From Aphidius gifuensis (lineage: Eukaryota; Arthropoda; Insecta; Hymenoptera; Braconidae): a stretch of DNA of 64,000 nucleotides. Where the stretch lies: contig NC_057788.1 of the NCBI RefSeq assembly GCF_014905175.1, forward strand, positions 10,733,446 through 10,797,445, written 5' to 3'. The position numbers were made by a program, and so were the translations under genes. The first letter of the stretch is position 1; every line of letters begins with the position of its first letter. This document shows, piece after piece, positions 23,998 through 35,314 of this stretch. A model generated the notes under the pieces. That model was not told the origin of the DNA, did no database searches, and saw only the letters and a program-made list of their open reading frames with translations.

Positions 23998-25692
23998 ATG
24001 GGACTTGGTGGTGGATTTTTCATGACAATTTGGGATGCAAATAAAAAAAAATCTGTATTTTTAAATGCCAGAGAAACAGCACCAGCAGCATCACACAAAA
24101 ATATGTTTGAAGGAAATGCAACTTTATCACAATTTGGTTTGTTTTATTATTTAAATAATTATAATGTTTTTGATAAATAAATTTTTATATTTTTTGTATA
24201 TATTAAAAGGTTGAAAAGCAATTGGTATAACTGGTGAAAATGGTAAATTACCGAAAAATGGAATTGTTGTTAATCAGTATTTGGCAAATACATTGAGAAG
24301 ATTTCAAAATAAAATTATCAATGAGCCAACATCGAATAATTTTAAATTGAAAAAATTTATACTTATTACTAATAAGTTATTAGTAATTGATTGTTTTTAT
24401 TATTAAAGATAGGTGATAGAATAAAACGTCCAATATTAAAAGGGACATTAAAACGTATAGCTGAAGATGGACCAGGTATTTTTTTTAATGGTACAATGGG
24501 AGAAGATTTGATAAAAGAAATTAAAGAAGTTGGAGGAATCATGGGTATGAATGATTTAAAAAATTATCGGTATGATTAATTAATTAATTTTTTATATAAA
24601 CAAAACAATAACTAATGTTAGTTTGTTATTATTTTTAGTATCAAATAAAGCTCACCAATAGCATTGAAATTTGATAAATTAACAATGTATACAGCTCCAT
24701 TTACAGGCTTTGGAGTAATATTAAATTTAATAATGAATATTTTATATGGTATAAGACCAACAAAAGATGAATCAATATTTTGGTAACGTTTAGTTGAAAC
24801 ATTCAAATGGGGATATGCAAAAAGAACAGAATTAGGTGACGATAATTTTGTTGATATAAATGGATTATTAAAAAATTTAACATCACCAACATATGCTAAA
24901 GAAATACGTCAAGAAATTGATGACAATTGGACAAGTAAAGATCCAAAATATTATGGTGCTGTATTTGCAACACCAGATGATTCTGGTACATCACATGTAT
25001 CTGTCTTGGCTGATGGTGGATCAGCAGTATCAGTAACATCAACAATTAATCAAGTGTAAGTATATTTTTTATTTAATTTATTTTTTTGGAATAAATATTA
25101 ATATTGATTTTAATGTCTGATCAGTTGAGGTGCCATGATACGCTCAAAATTAACTGGAATAATATTTAATGATCAAATGGATGATTTTAGTGCACCTGGA
25201 ATAATAAATCGTTTTGATCTTCCTCCATCACCAGCAAATTTTATTGAACCAGGAAAAAGACCATTGAGTTCAATGGTTCCAATAATTATTGTAATTAAAT
25301 TAGCAATTATGTGAAGCTGGTGGAACAAAAATAACAACATCTGTTGCTTTAGTAATAATATTAAATATTTGGAAAGGATATAATATCAAAGAAGCTGTTG
25401 ATGCACGTCGGCTTCATCATCAGGTATGATTATATAATATAAATAATTATCATCTTCATGTTGTTGTTTATTAATTATTGATTAATTAATTTTTTTAGTT
25501 ATTACCAATGACTATTGAAGCTGAGCCTGGTTTTAATCAATCAATTCTTATAATTATCTTTATGGAATTGGTCATAATACAACATTTTATTCTGGTATTG
25601 GTAGTGCAATAACAGCAGTATCAAAAAAAAATTATAATGCTGTAACAGCAAATTCAGATTACAGGCGGCAGAGTGCTGTTTCTGGTTTTTAA
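23998..25692 (+). pseudogene. Gamma-glutamyltransferase-like pseudogene (venom-GGT type)
   Basis: Six exon-like blocks in order match GGT, a Thr-nucleophile hydrolase that cleaves gamma-glutamyl bonds of glutathione: GLGGGFFMTIWDA (23998), IGITGE..NQYLANTLRRF (24212-24340), GDRIKRPILKGTLKRIAEDG (24409-24569), a block with TSHVSVLADGGSAVSVTST (24639-25056) that keeps the catalytic-threonine context at 24988, a block with KRPLSSM (about 25120-25420), and the last block to a stop at 25690-25692. Breaks: N-terminal region absent; apparent internal deletion in block 2 and a stop at its 5' edge; in-frame TAA at 24646-24648 and 24784-24786; TGA near 25126; frameshift near 25310; frameshift near 25550. 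It cannot make enzyme. A. ervi-type venoms contain related GGTs and nonfunctional paralogues are plausible; whether this copy was ever a venom gene is inference. Confidence 0.88.
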
Positions 25693-26895
25693 TGTAAATA
25701 AAATTTTAATTTTAATAATAAAAAACAAATTTTAATTATATATTTATTAATTTATTAATTTATATTGTCAATAATTGATGGATTTTTTTAATACAAAAAA
25801 TAACAAGTTTAGTGTGATAATGTTGACTTTGCTTGAGTCATTTTAGTGTCTTTGAGCGTTGTAAAACCTCAGACAGTATCAGGATAACAAAATACAAATA
25901 GAGATGTATAATATATTTATCAACTGTTTTATCAACTGAGTGATCTATTTTACCATCAACAATAAGACATTTTAAAATAACTCCTTGGTTATTCTGTTAT
26001 CTTGATACACGTCCGACCTATACTTTAGTCCGAAATACGGTTTTATACGGTCGTACAGTTGTACGATAGTTGGACGGTCGAACCACCACGACTTTGGTGC
26101 ACTTTGGTGAATCGACTGACGATTTATTTTTAGCTAAAAACTTTATTAAAAAATAACGACTGATCAGTATATAGATAGTCGTCAACTTTGGTGACTAAAT
26201 AGCTACACAATTATCAGGATAACATAATCTATCGAGCAGTTTACTTTAAAGTAAAATAATAATTATGCAAAAATACCTTCTTTGTTGTTATGTTTTTCGA
26301 GTATAAATCAGTAATATTTTGCCATCACGGCACCAACTATCATATTGTTGTTGTAAGTAGTACTTGCAAGTTGAGAAATATATTATTTTTCTATTTTATT
26401 CATATTCTCATTACACTTGCCGCTAGTAGCGGTGGTGGTGGTGGTTTGCTCATAGGGTCAAAAAATCACTGAAACTATTAGGAGAACAGAATGATAAACC
26501 GGTCAAACTTATCTTTTAAACTTGACTATATTTAAAAATAAATTATTCTTTTTTTTTTTTAATGATAACACTTTATAGATTTATAAATAATAAAAATTAG
26601 TCATTTTTTGTTAATCACGTGATTGGATCGTGAACAAATGATTCTAAATTAATATAATCATTTTGATTTGATGAAAAACCACGTTGATGATCAGCTTCTT
26701 GAGTGTCCTTGACTTTTTGACATTTATTTTGACAGCCGGATATAATATTAATAACAAAATGATATTATAAAAATAATAGAAAAATAAAAAAACAATAAAT
26801 AAGTTGAATAATAATTTTTTATTTTTTAATATTTATTTCACAAATTATTGGATAATTTTTATGGCCATAAACAAATTAACTGTATATACAGTTAC
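25693..26895. other. Intergenic with a small MITE-like hairpin
   Basis: 25876-26010 is bounded by GTATCAGGATAACA and TGTTATCTTGATAC (imperfect inverted repeats), probably a short MITE; a further 'ATCAGGATAACA' occurs near 26214. The remainder has no supported gene. Confidence 0.45.
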
Positions 26896-26941
26896 AAAAG
26901 AAAATTCAATAATTATACGTATAATTATTGAATTTTCTTTT
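26896..26941. repeat. 46-bp perfect palindrome
   Basis: Every base from 26896 to 26918 pairs with 26941 to 26919, with no loop. The stop codon of the secreted LRR gene lies inside it (26927-26925, minus). Confidence 0.97.
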
Positions 26942-27553
26942 CTTCTAAATAATTTAAATTATTGTTATTTAAATGTAAAAATTTTAAATTTTTTAAATTA
27001 TTTAAAATTGTTAATTCTAAATATTCCAATTTGTTAAAACTTAAATCTAATATTTCAAGTTTAACAAGGTTTTTGAGGGTGTTATTTGATAGAATTGTCA
27101 ATTGATTTTCTCTCAAAGACAGAATTAAAAGTTCACTCAATTTTTCAAAAATATTTTCATCAAGTTTTTCTAAATTTATACTTATCAATCTTAAATTTTC
27201 AAGATGAATAAATTTATTGAATATATCACTTGGAAGATTAGGTATATTTTTTTTTCTTACTGATATTCTGGTGATTATTTTGTGTGATCTTGAACATACA
27301 GCATCAATGTTGAAAAAAATTGATGCTTGATTACAAAAATATGTTTCACAAGCTGGCTCATTTTCCTTAAGTGTGGTCAATCTATCACTCATGTGTTTTC
27401 CAATTGATACTGAAAATATAATTATGCATTAATTGTAGGTATAAATGAATTTTAGTTTTTTAATTTTTATCAATTTAAATTATTATTTTACTTACTCGAA
27501 TTGCACGCAGCGAAAACCACCGAAAATAATAATAAAATAAATGATGTTCCCAT
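26925..27553 (-). CDS. Secreted leucine-rich-repeat protein, 2 exons
   Basis: Minus-strand exons 27553-27496 and 27409-26925 join in frame (GT..AG intron) to give 180 aa. The first exon encodes a signal peptide (MGTSFILLLFSVVFAAC). An N-terminal cysteine-containing segment (ACETYFCNQ, VCSRSHK) is followed by about four typical extracellular LRRs (LRLISINLEKLDENIFEKL, LILSLRENQL, LEILDLSFNKLEYL, LKFLHLNNNNL). There is no C-terminal cap or membrane anchor. The frame stops inside the perfect palindrome at 26896-26941, so the protein may be truncated relative to its ancestor. Secreted LRR proteins are known components of aphidiine venoms; a role here is inferred from domain and context. No relation to the intracellular F-box/LRR family beyond the repeat type. 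Confidence 0.78.
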
Positions 27554-27830
27554 TTTATTTCGATTGATATTTATTACTCTGAAAAATTTTGATAATTAAA
27601 AATAAAAATATCTACAGGTGCAAATGATACATCAATAATTTATTTTAAATACAAAAAAAAAAAAATACTAATTTAAATGACAAGTTTTTATTATACGATA
27701 TTGTTTTTTTTTTTTTTTTTACATTGAATTGTTTTTTAATCACTCAATTTTTAAATATTCATTACAGTTCGTTTTTTTATTGGACGAAATTATTTATCAA
27801 TAATCAATTGACGTATAGAAATAAAGTATA
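27554..27830. promoter_or_regulatory. Upstream region of the secreted LRR gene
   Basis: On the minus strand this precedes the start codon at 27553. AT-rich with T/A runs (27650-27720). No clear TATA box or other motif can be fixed. Confidence 0.25.
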
Positions 27831-28110
27831 AAAATATCAGTTTTAATTGATCTAAGTATATCTTGGAATATATATATTTTTTCATGCTTATTTTTGTTTA
27901 TTTGATTATTCTAGTTGTAATACGTTTAAATTCAACATTATTTTTTAAATATATATATATTTTTAGAGTTTACTTGAAATGAGTGCTAAAAGAACATGTG
28001 TTGAGAAAGCGACCAATAAAGCTTTGATTAATTAACAATCAGAACCAACTGAGCATTTAAAAGTGTAGAAATAATTGATATCGTAGACATAGTTGATAAA
28101 AAAAAACATA
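27831..28110 (+). pseudogene. F-box/LRR upstream region and first-exon relic
   Basis: Promoter-side sequence and ATGAGTGCTAAAAGAACATG at 27979 match the start of the intact gene at 20973. The frame stops after about 18 codons (a TAA at about 28033). It is a duplicated 5' end without the rest of the gene. Confidence 0.65.
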
Positions 28111-28299
28111 TACTACTATTGGTTAGCCACGATAGTGATGAATGAATATGCATATTCAATTTACACACTTGCACTTTTTTAGATGAATGAAAACTACGAG
28201 CTATTCTGCACAAACTATTTTAAAAAATTACCGACTTTTATTTTGTAGAATTTGACATATCGACAATTATGAGTTTTTAAACATTATAAAAGCTGCAAG

Positions 28300-28680
28300 A
28301 AATCGTACACCTGGAATTCACCTGGAGTTCCAGGTAAAGATTAGTTTAATGTGCTTGAAAAAAGTGTTTATAGTCCGTAAGCTGATGGCTAAAAAAACTA
28401 GACACAACCTAAATGGTCAAATATTTGTTCAGTGGTAGTTCTTGAGTTCCGAAACACGTTGCACCTACTCCCTACCGTCCTGATTGGTAACCGTCCACAG
28501 GTAAGCCAGGTGAAAATCCGATAATTCAGACAGCTCATAATTACTTAATTTTTTGTTTAATACTTTTAATTTTATTATATTAATTTAATTTTAAAATCCC
28601 TACCAAATTCATTGGTAACCGACGGAGATTTTAATTTTTGAAAATTGAAAAAAACACGAATTATTATTATACAATCATAT
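28300..28680. repeat. Dispersed repeat, copy 1 (second copy at about 56320-56580)
   Basis: Shared blocks include GTCCACAGGTAAGCCAGGT, TTTGTTTAATACTTTTAATTTT and TTTTTGAAAATTGAAAAAAAC in the same order and orientation at 56400-56575. Unclassified mobile-element remnant. Confidence 0.7.
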
Positions 28681-28694
28681 ACCTCGAAAAAATA

Positions 28695-28850
28695 AGTGTG
28701 GTAATTATCTAAAAGAATTGTCTCTCTCAGAAGTTTGTGATTCAAGTATTATGCCATTTGTTGCAACCATGGTGATCACTGTAGAAAATTTAACAAGTCT
28801 GGAATGTAAATGTGATAATAATTCCATGATTAACAATGCTGATTTTTCCA
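28695..28850 (+). pseudogene. F-box/LRR fragment (second-exon region)
   Basis: GTGGTAATTATCTAAAAGAA and following match exon 2 of the intact gene (residues CGNYLKELSLS, VCDSSIMPFV), with an insertion near 28763 and substitutions that break the frame. Confidence 0.75.
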
Positions 28851-29936
28851 TTCTTGCTTAGCTCAGTAGTATCAATTATTGTTGTCAACGATTATTTTTC
28901 CACTCGAAAAATAAAACATCAATTGTTGTTACATAAAGTTTAAATTGAAAATATTGTAATAATTACATCCAAAGTGAATGTATTTTATCTATCAAAAGAT
29001 AAATAATCATTCAGCATTATCAATGTTGTTCTTAATGACCTGAAAAAAATTACCGCAATTGAACTTAGTTATCTAAATTTAAGAAAATTTCACTACGTTT
29101 GTCTAGCGGAAAAATTACCGAATATCGTTTTGTCTACGAGTAGAATTTTATTTATCGATCGAAGATTATAAATTTCTTGAGAAAGCTACAGGGAGCCATT
29201 CACCTTAAGTTTCAGGTAAAAATTATGTTGACAGAAACGACAGAACGCTCATATTGAGAAAAAAAAAAAAACCGTGACCCACGCCGTGTTTTTAACCTCA
29301 AAAAAATTGTTTTTAAATAAAAATTTGGACTTGGGTTAATAAAAAAAAAAAGAGCAGTATATATTGTGTACTATGTTTATTAATACTATTTTCTTCATCA
29401 TAATTATATCTTTTTATTAATCACATGAAGTACTTTTATTATTTGTCATTTCCATGAATTACTATATTTATTTCAAGTTAATAATCAATATTATAATTAT
29501 CGTAATGAACAAAAATATCATTTGATCTAATTATAAATAATTACTAAATCTTTTAGTTGTGTCGTTGCTCAATCAAAGTATTAAAGTCATATTACAGCTT
29601 TTTATAAAGTCAATTGTATTATTATATTTGATGAAAAAATATAATTAGCAATCATACGTAGCACTCACACATTAACTTTTTCTATTTGTTTACTTATTTA
29701 TATAAATATTTATACTTTATACAATTGTATTAAATATTAATATTTAAATCTATATATTATTTTAATTAAGTAATACTAATAAGTATGATGAGGTTTTTGA
29801 TAAACGTAGTAACCATAAAGTAATAACCACCTTAACTTTTTTATTTAAATATTAATTTAGTAATATATATTAGTTGTATTCATAAATATAAATAAATATA
29901 ACAATACTTTTTTTATTAAATTCGAATATATAGAAC
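28851..29936. other. Intergenic, no gene seen
   Basis: AT-rich unique sequence; no supported coding or repeat feature. Confidence 0.4.
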
Positions 29937-29940
29937 TTAA

Positions 29941-30586
29941 GGTTGCTTATAAATAATTAAATCGTCACTCAATTTTTTTTTTTTTTGGCTCATTTTCCAA
30001 TGATAATATCTATACTCTCAATTTTTCATTTTTTTCTGACGTCGTTTTTTGGATAATTAATGTCAAAGTTGACAACTTTTATACGCGAGATAGGACTATA
30101 AATTGATATATACGTACATTTTATTTTAACGAGTTCGTTTTCACTAAAAATTTTATCAATTACTATCAAATTGTAGTGCTCGACAAGACGAATACGATAA
30201 AAATTTGTTTTCTGACGTTGATTTTTAAAGATATTTAATGTTAAATTTTGAAATTTTCGTCTTTCTCATAACATGAGGACATAGAAAGAACGCAGATCCG
30301 GCAACACTGCTCTCTCTTGTTTACTTTTCACTTGCCGAGCGGGATGTTATACACCAACGTGACACACAATGATGCACTGTAGTAGTGGTATATATAAAAA
30401 ATACAGTGTCTCACGATTTCCATTTTGCTTGCTGGAATAGTGTTGGGTATCTCTTTAACACACACACTACGATTTTTAAGGCAAAAGCGTAACAAAATTT
30501 TTAAAGAGGGGCCACAAAATAAACGTAGTGGTATACGAGTCCTCCAAGCCTAAATAATAGTACGACTATGTCCCTTGTAAGCAACC
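29941..30586. mobile_element. TTAA-flanked TIR element C (compact family member)
   Basis: GGTTGCTTATAA (left) and TTGTAAGCAACC (right) are inverted, with TTAA at 29937-29940 and 30587-30590. The palindrome AAAGTTGACAACTTT lies about 125 bp from the left end. The right half, with CAACACTGCTCTC, 'ACACCAACGTGACACAC' and 'GGCAAAAGCGTAACAAAA', aligns with parts of elements B, D and 14935-15555. The complete 646-bp unit has no coding potential. Confidence 0.85.
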
Positions 30587-30590
30587 TTAA

Positions 30591-30929
30591 TAAAAAGCTG
30601 TAATATGACTTTTGATCTAGGAACGACACAACTCAAATTAATTAATTGCCGAAAATAAACAAACATAGCAACCATACAACAGCACGTAGCAACGTGTTAG
30701 TATGAGAGAGAGAGAAAATAATAAAATATTAGTTATAAACAAATGCTAAAAATTTTTGACCCATCACACCACGAATAAAAAGCGGTCAAGTGTCCTTTTT
30801 ATATAAGGAAATTAACCATTGGATCCCTGTAATTTAAAATGAAAAAATATATATGCAGCAAGATTGAAAAAAGTTTATTTAAATCCTCAGGAAAAAACTG
30901 TATGAAAAAATCACATGATTAGATATTTC
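30591..30929. other. Intergenic, no gene seen
   Basis: Holds a short GAGAGAGAGAG run near 30707 and GTCCTTTTTATATAAGGAAA near 30791, which recurs near 48112. No gene. Confidence 0.4.
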
Positions 30930-31055
30930 ATAATTTATTTATATAGTAAAAATTAATAATCTAACAAGATCGTTTAAATCAATTTCAGGAGCAACTTTAG
31001 TTGTATCTTTGTTAAAATTGGAGTATTTTCATTCTGAGCAGGTTTATCTTCTACA
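30930..31055 (-). pseudogene. Copy 2 of the coding-like fragment at 10816
   Basis: Inverted copy of 10816-10942. DKPAQNENTPILT is still readable, then a 4-nt deletion shifts the frame. Confidence 0.35.
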
Positions 31056-31310
31056 TGCCTACACAAACAAATAATAAACATAATAGTTTTCAAAATTCAC
31101 TAATTTAATTATTTAAAATAAAAAAAAATCATTGCATAGCGGTTGTATTATTATTTTTCAAAGTTTCTGCATTTTTTTTCTCTATAGAATTAGAAATAAT
31201 TCTATGAATTCCTTTACGCATGAACTAATTTTTTTATTAGCAATATAGTTATCTTTTATAAAATTTTTAATTTTTTACACGAATGAATTATTTTATTCAT
31301 AACATTATTA

Positions 31311-31412
31311 GTGATGCCGCGATAGACAAGAGAACTCGAGACGAGACGAGAGACGAGAATATTCAAGATGAGAGACAAATTTTCTCTCGTCTCGTCTCAC
31401 GGCACCACTATA
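31311..31412. mobile_element. Short MITE, TAGTGATGCCGCG-type ends
   Basis: AGTGATGCCGCGATAG (left) is roughly inverted as CTCACGGCACCACT (right). The interior is CGAGACGAGACGAGAG / CTCTCGTCTCGTCTC hairpin repeats. No exact target duplication. Confidence 0.55.
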
Positions 31413-31589
31413 ATCGAAAAAAAAATTGATTTAAAATTTTCGTTATACATACAGTATACAGTACATATGATGTGGTCAGCTAGAAAAAGGTACTCATGAA
31501 TATAGAGGTAATATTGAAAGAAAAAATATTACTCAAAATATGACGACCGATGTGGGGTCTACATACCGATGTGTTCATCATCATTTTGT

Positions 31590-31900
31590 TTTTCTTTACA
31601 TTCATGTGAGGGGCATACAAACAACAAGTCACTACTCTGATGGAAATATTTATCTTCAAAAAAAAAACAAGTTTTTTTTTTCAAAAAAAGTGTCAAGTAT
31701 TCGAAATTGTCACTAATTGTGAGTATATTAATTAAGATGTGATACCAGAAAGACAAAAAGAAAATATATTTTTGACGCATGTAATTAAGTCTGAACTATT
31801 TAAAAAAAAAATTTTAAACTTGACCCCACCTGGTTTTTCCGAAATAAAATTTCAGTATTAAAGACATATATTTTACATCAGGTCTTTTAACTTAAATATG
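31590..31900. repeat. Dispersed repeat (related copy at about 59560-59900)
   Basis: AAACTTGACCCCACCTGG, 'GTATTAAAGACATATATTTTACATCAGG' type sequence and the preceding TTGACGCATGTAATTAAG block all recur at 59560-59780, where they form two inverted arms. Here a single arm is present. Confidence 0.75.
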
Positions 31901-31974
31901 GACTATAAAACCGCCCCTAAATAGCTTTTAATTTATTTAAATAAAGTGAAAGCTATTGACAAATGGCTTAGGCA

Positions 31975-32225
31975 AGGATACCCTAGCAGAACTCCTGAAC
32001 CGTACTTAAACCGAAAACGAACAATATTCACAGTTGAAAGCTGCGCAAATCGAACCCAAGTTAAACCGACAACCCCAATTTAACCGAGAATGAACCGAAA
32101 ACAAACTTGGATTTTCCCCAAACGTTTGAATTCGGTCATCTCAACGGAATTCAAACCGAATAGATTACTCAACCAAATTAGAACCCTGTTAAAACCGTTG
32201 AATTAGGGTTATGTTCGAGTGGGAT
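31975..32225. repeat. AACCG-subrepeat element fragment
   Basis: Multiple 'GAACCGAAAACGAAC' units interspersed with AACC motifs, like the arms of the element at 55089-57428. Ends not identified. Confidence 0.5.
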
Positions 32226-32313
32226 TTGCAAAACCAAGAAGACTAAATCGCTTTTGTTTTACAATGGACAAAACAAAATACCTGCAAACATTAAATGGAG
32301 CGTTATACAGGCA

Positions 32314-34830
32314 CACTGAGAGAATTAAAACGTGAAATATTATTGAAAATAACTTTATAATCACGGCCCACGGGGTAACACCACCAGAAAGTGCTCTAAC
32401 GTCTACAACTTAATAATCTCGTGACAGTATGTAAACTTAACACTTAACAGGACAACAACGAAGAATTCACGGGATAGTTACATTAAAAAGATGAGTTTAT
32501 TTCTTGAGTACAATGTCGTAGTTTTCACGGGGTATCCCGTGAAAATTTCTACGTGTCACGTTAAATTAAAAAACAAATTTTGTTTTGACTTTATAAACAA
32601 AGTGACTTTCACGAGATACAACGTTAATTTTTCTACTTTATTTCGTTGTTATTTATCTAAAATTTGTGTTCGTTTATTTTTAGTTTTGCCATAATTGAAC
32701 CCTTTAACATAAGCATTTAACTCATTTAAAGTTAATATTCTTTCGACTTTAATAAAGTGATGCAAAATAATTCCCAATTTATATTGACAGATACCCTCAT
32801 GTCATGCATTACGTCAACAACGACATTTTTCAAGACATGAAAATCTTCAAGATCATGAAATACGCACCCTTCTACAATACTAGTTTCTTTAAAATTCTTT
32901 ATTAATAAATCATTGTCGTAACTTGTTTTTGTTCGCATTTGGCAGTCACGTTCATAAAAAATGTGTTGAATATTTTTTTGCATGATATGACAAAATCTAC
33001 AAGAAAAAGTGGGCTTAAAATTATCAATAAATCCGAACAATTGATGTATCCCTAAATTGTCCCCTAAAACTAATATATATCAATTTAAAAAAAATTTTTT
33101 TTTTACCAACTGGAAGATCAACCTCAATGCCTTCTTGCTCTAAAAAATTCAATTCATTGATAGCTTTCGAAAAAACGACAGGATTTTTATAAACGACACG
33201 ATCAAGGGTGTTAAACAAAATGAATAAAAAAATATTTTCTAACTTTGACGCTAATATTGGTGGATGACAAGCAATTGACACATAAACAACACCACATTTT
33301 GAAAGACCGTTGTGACTTCCTAGTGGATTATTGCTTTCATAGTCATCGTAGTATAAATACAAAGGAAATGCAGTTTTATCGCCAAACTTCCGACTAATAT
33401 CTTTCCATAACCGACATTGGATGATATTAGAAATGACATTTTCATTATTACGGAGAGAATTTACGTAACGAAGAGTATCATCCAAATACCCTGGAATTTC
33501 AAAGAATTTTTTTAAAACATGTCGCAGTGGAACGAATTGCGCTGAAACCGGCACCATTTTCATAACCTTAACTTGTTCTTCCTGAATATAGTCTGATCGG
33601 TGTCCCAAGTTATAATGTTCTGGCCGTATAAATGTTTGCAGACTTTCGAATTTCTTAAAGCAGAGCCATTCTGTTTTTACATCTTCTAATTTTGATCGAT
33701 TATCTTCAAAAATTTGATTTACACGCTTGGAAGTACTATCTTTATCATGACAAGAAGCAATTGCGTCTTGAACATCTTTTGAAATTTTATCAATAGTAAA
33801 TTTAAATAGTACGTCGACATCATTTATTATTTCTGTAACACGAGCTCGCGACATATCTGGAAAACTATGGAGTTTTGAAGCAAACATAATGTGAGGGTCA
33901 ATATTATCTGAATCGTTAAATCTATCAGAAATAATCTGTGGTTCTTCTTAGGTCGGAGGATTCTCGTCGAGATTTTCCAAAAATTCTTCGGTCTGTGGTT
34001 TCGAACACCCAGGGACCGAAGGATTCTCGTCGAGATTTTCCGAAAAGTCTACGGTCTGTTTTACTGGAGAAATACATTTCATTGGAACTTGGGAAATCGC
34101 AGAATCAATTGTGGTATTCAAATTTTCTAACGGAATATTAGTTGACATTTGAGAGTTTTTAGGAACTTCTGGCTTCTGAGTTGGAAGTAGTGTACGAATT
34201 TTAAATGTATGTCGATTAACATGTTCACGTAAATATTTCGAGGAACGAAAAGTTTTTGCGCAGACAGAATCAACAGAACTTGCTTTGTAACCACATGTGA
34301 AAGATGTTAAATACTTATGGCTAATGTAATCTTTTTGATTGATCGTTAAAAAATCGCATTCAAAACTTGGATTTTCAAAATGGACTTTACAGAACAACCC
34401 CGTGAATATTCCAGGGTCTTACCAGATACGGTATTTACCGTATATATCAATAGAATTTTCGTAAATTATTCCGGTAGACAACGGTATATTCACGTTGTAA
34501 CCCGTGAAAAAATGAGTAATACACAGTAATATTCACGGATGCACGTGGAATTTGTGGGACTGATTTAATTCGACGATATAACACATGGAATTTTTCTACA
34601 TAACAGATTATTTTTCACGTGAAGATCACGTGAAAATAAAAAAAAATAAACAAAGAAAAGAAGAAACCCGAGAACTACGTGCTTATCCCGTGAAATTAAA
34701 TCATAAAAATGAAAAAAAATAAACGAAAAAGGGGGAACTCGAAAACTACGTGGTTATCCCGTGAAAATAAATCAAAACATTTTTGTTTTGTAATTTGATT
34801 TATTTTCACGTGCTTGCACCGTCATGTTTG
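32314..34830. mobile_element. CACTGAGAG-ended element carrying a transposase-like gene
   Basis: The left end CACTGAGAGAATTAAAACG matches the termini of the element at 1805-2887. Both flanks of the internal gene are filled with subrepeats of 'ACTACGTGGTTATCCCGTGAAAAT' type in opposite orientations (32350-32690 and 34400-34830), forming inverted arms. The right terminus is not found; the sequence passes at about 34890 into an AGCTAAGGAAAAG repeat fragment (34890-35150), which probably replaced it. Confidence 0.55.
32732..34397 (-). pseudogene. DDE transposase-like gene (CMC/KDZ type), disabled
   Basis: Minus-strand reading from 34397: an N-terminal zinc-finger-like stretch (CAKTFRSSKYLREHVNRH, one cysteine of a C2H2 finger apparently missing), a Ser/Pro-rich linker, then after an in-frame TAA at 33950-33948 a large domain with LYYDDYESNNPLGSHNGLSK (33330 region) and VVYVSIACHPP. 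A frameshift near 33050 leads into FIDNFKPTFSCRFCH..., and VVVDVMHDM near 32800. 'YDD-x4-NPLGSH' with a later '(V)D-x-MHD' is the pattern of transposase-like proteins in animal CACTA-related or KDZ elements. At least two disabling changes and a missing C-terminus mean it is inactive. Exact superfamily is uncertain. Confidence 0.6.
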
Positions 34831-34889
34831 TCCTCAGACATTTAAATTTATTTGAAAAAATTACATTAACTTTAATTGTTAAATAAATA

Positions 34890-35150
34890 AATAAAATACT
34901 AAGGAAAAGCAGTAGTTGAAGAAAAGATGTTGCTAAGGAATTAATGTTGCTTACCACATAATTTTTTTGGCTACATTAATTCCTTAGCTACTGCTTTCTT
35001 AGGCATTTTTAGTTATTCAATAAATAAAATACATGTCATTTTATTTTTCAAAAATAAAAAGGTCCAAGGAAAAGCAGTAGCTAAGGAAAAGAATTAATGC
35101 CGATATTATTTCCTTTGAAACATAATTTCTGGCAAATTAAACTTTAGCAT
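34890..35150. repeat. AGCTAAGGAAAAG repeat fragment
   Basis: Units such as AAGGAAAAGCAGTAG and TGTTGCTAAGGAATTAATG match the core of the nested element at 7050-7920. Confidence 0.75.
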
Positions 35151-35314
35151 TGTTGGCAAAACTAGCCAAAACTGGCATAAACCGTGACCTCACAACGGGG
35201 GGGGGGGCAGGAGGTTCAATCTGAATTTACCTACGTCCAATTTGAGAATTTTCGTTTTGATGTTATAATTATTACTTTTAAATCTCATTTAGAAAATGTA
35301 AATTCTTATTTCAG

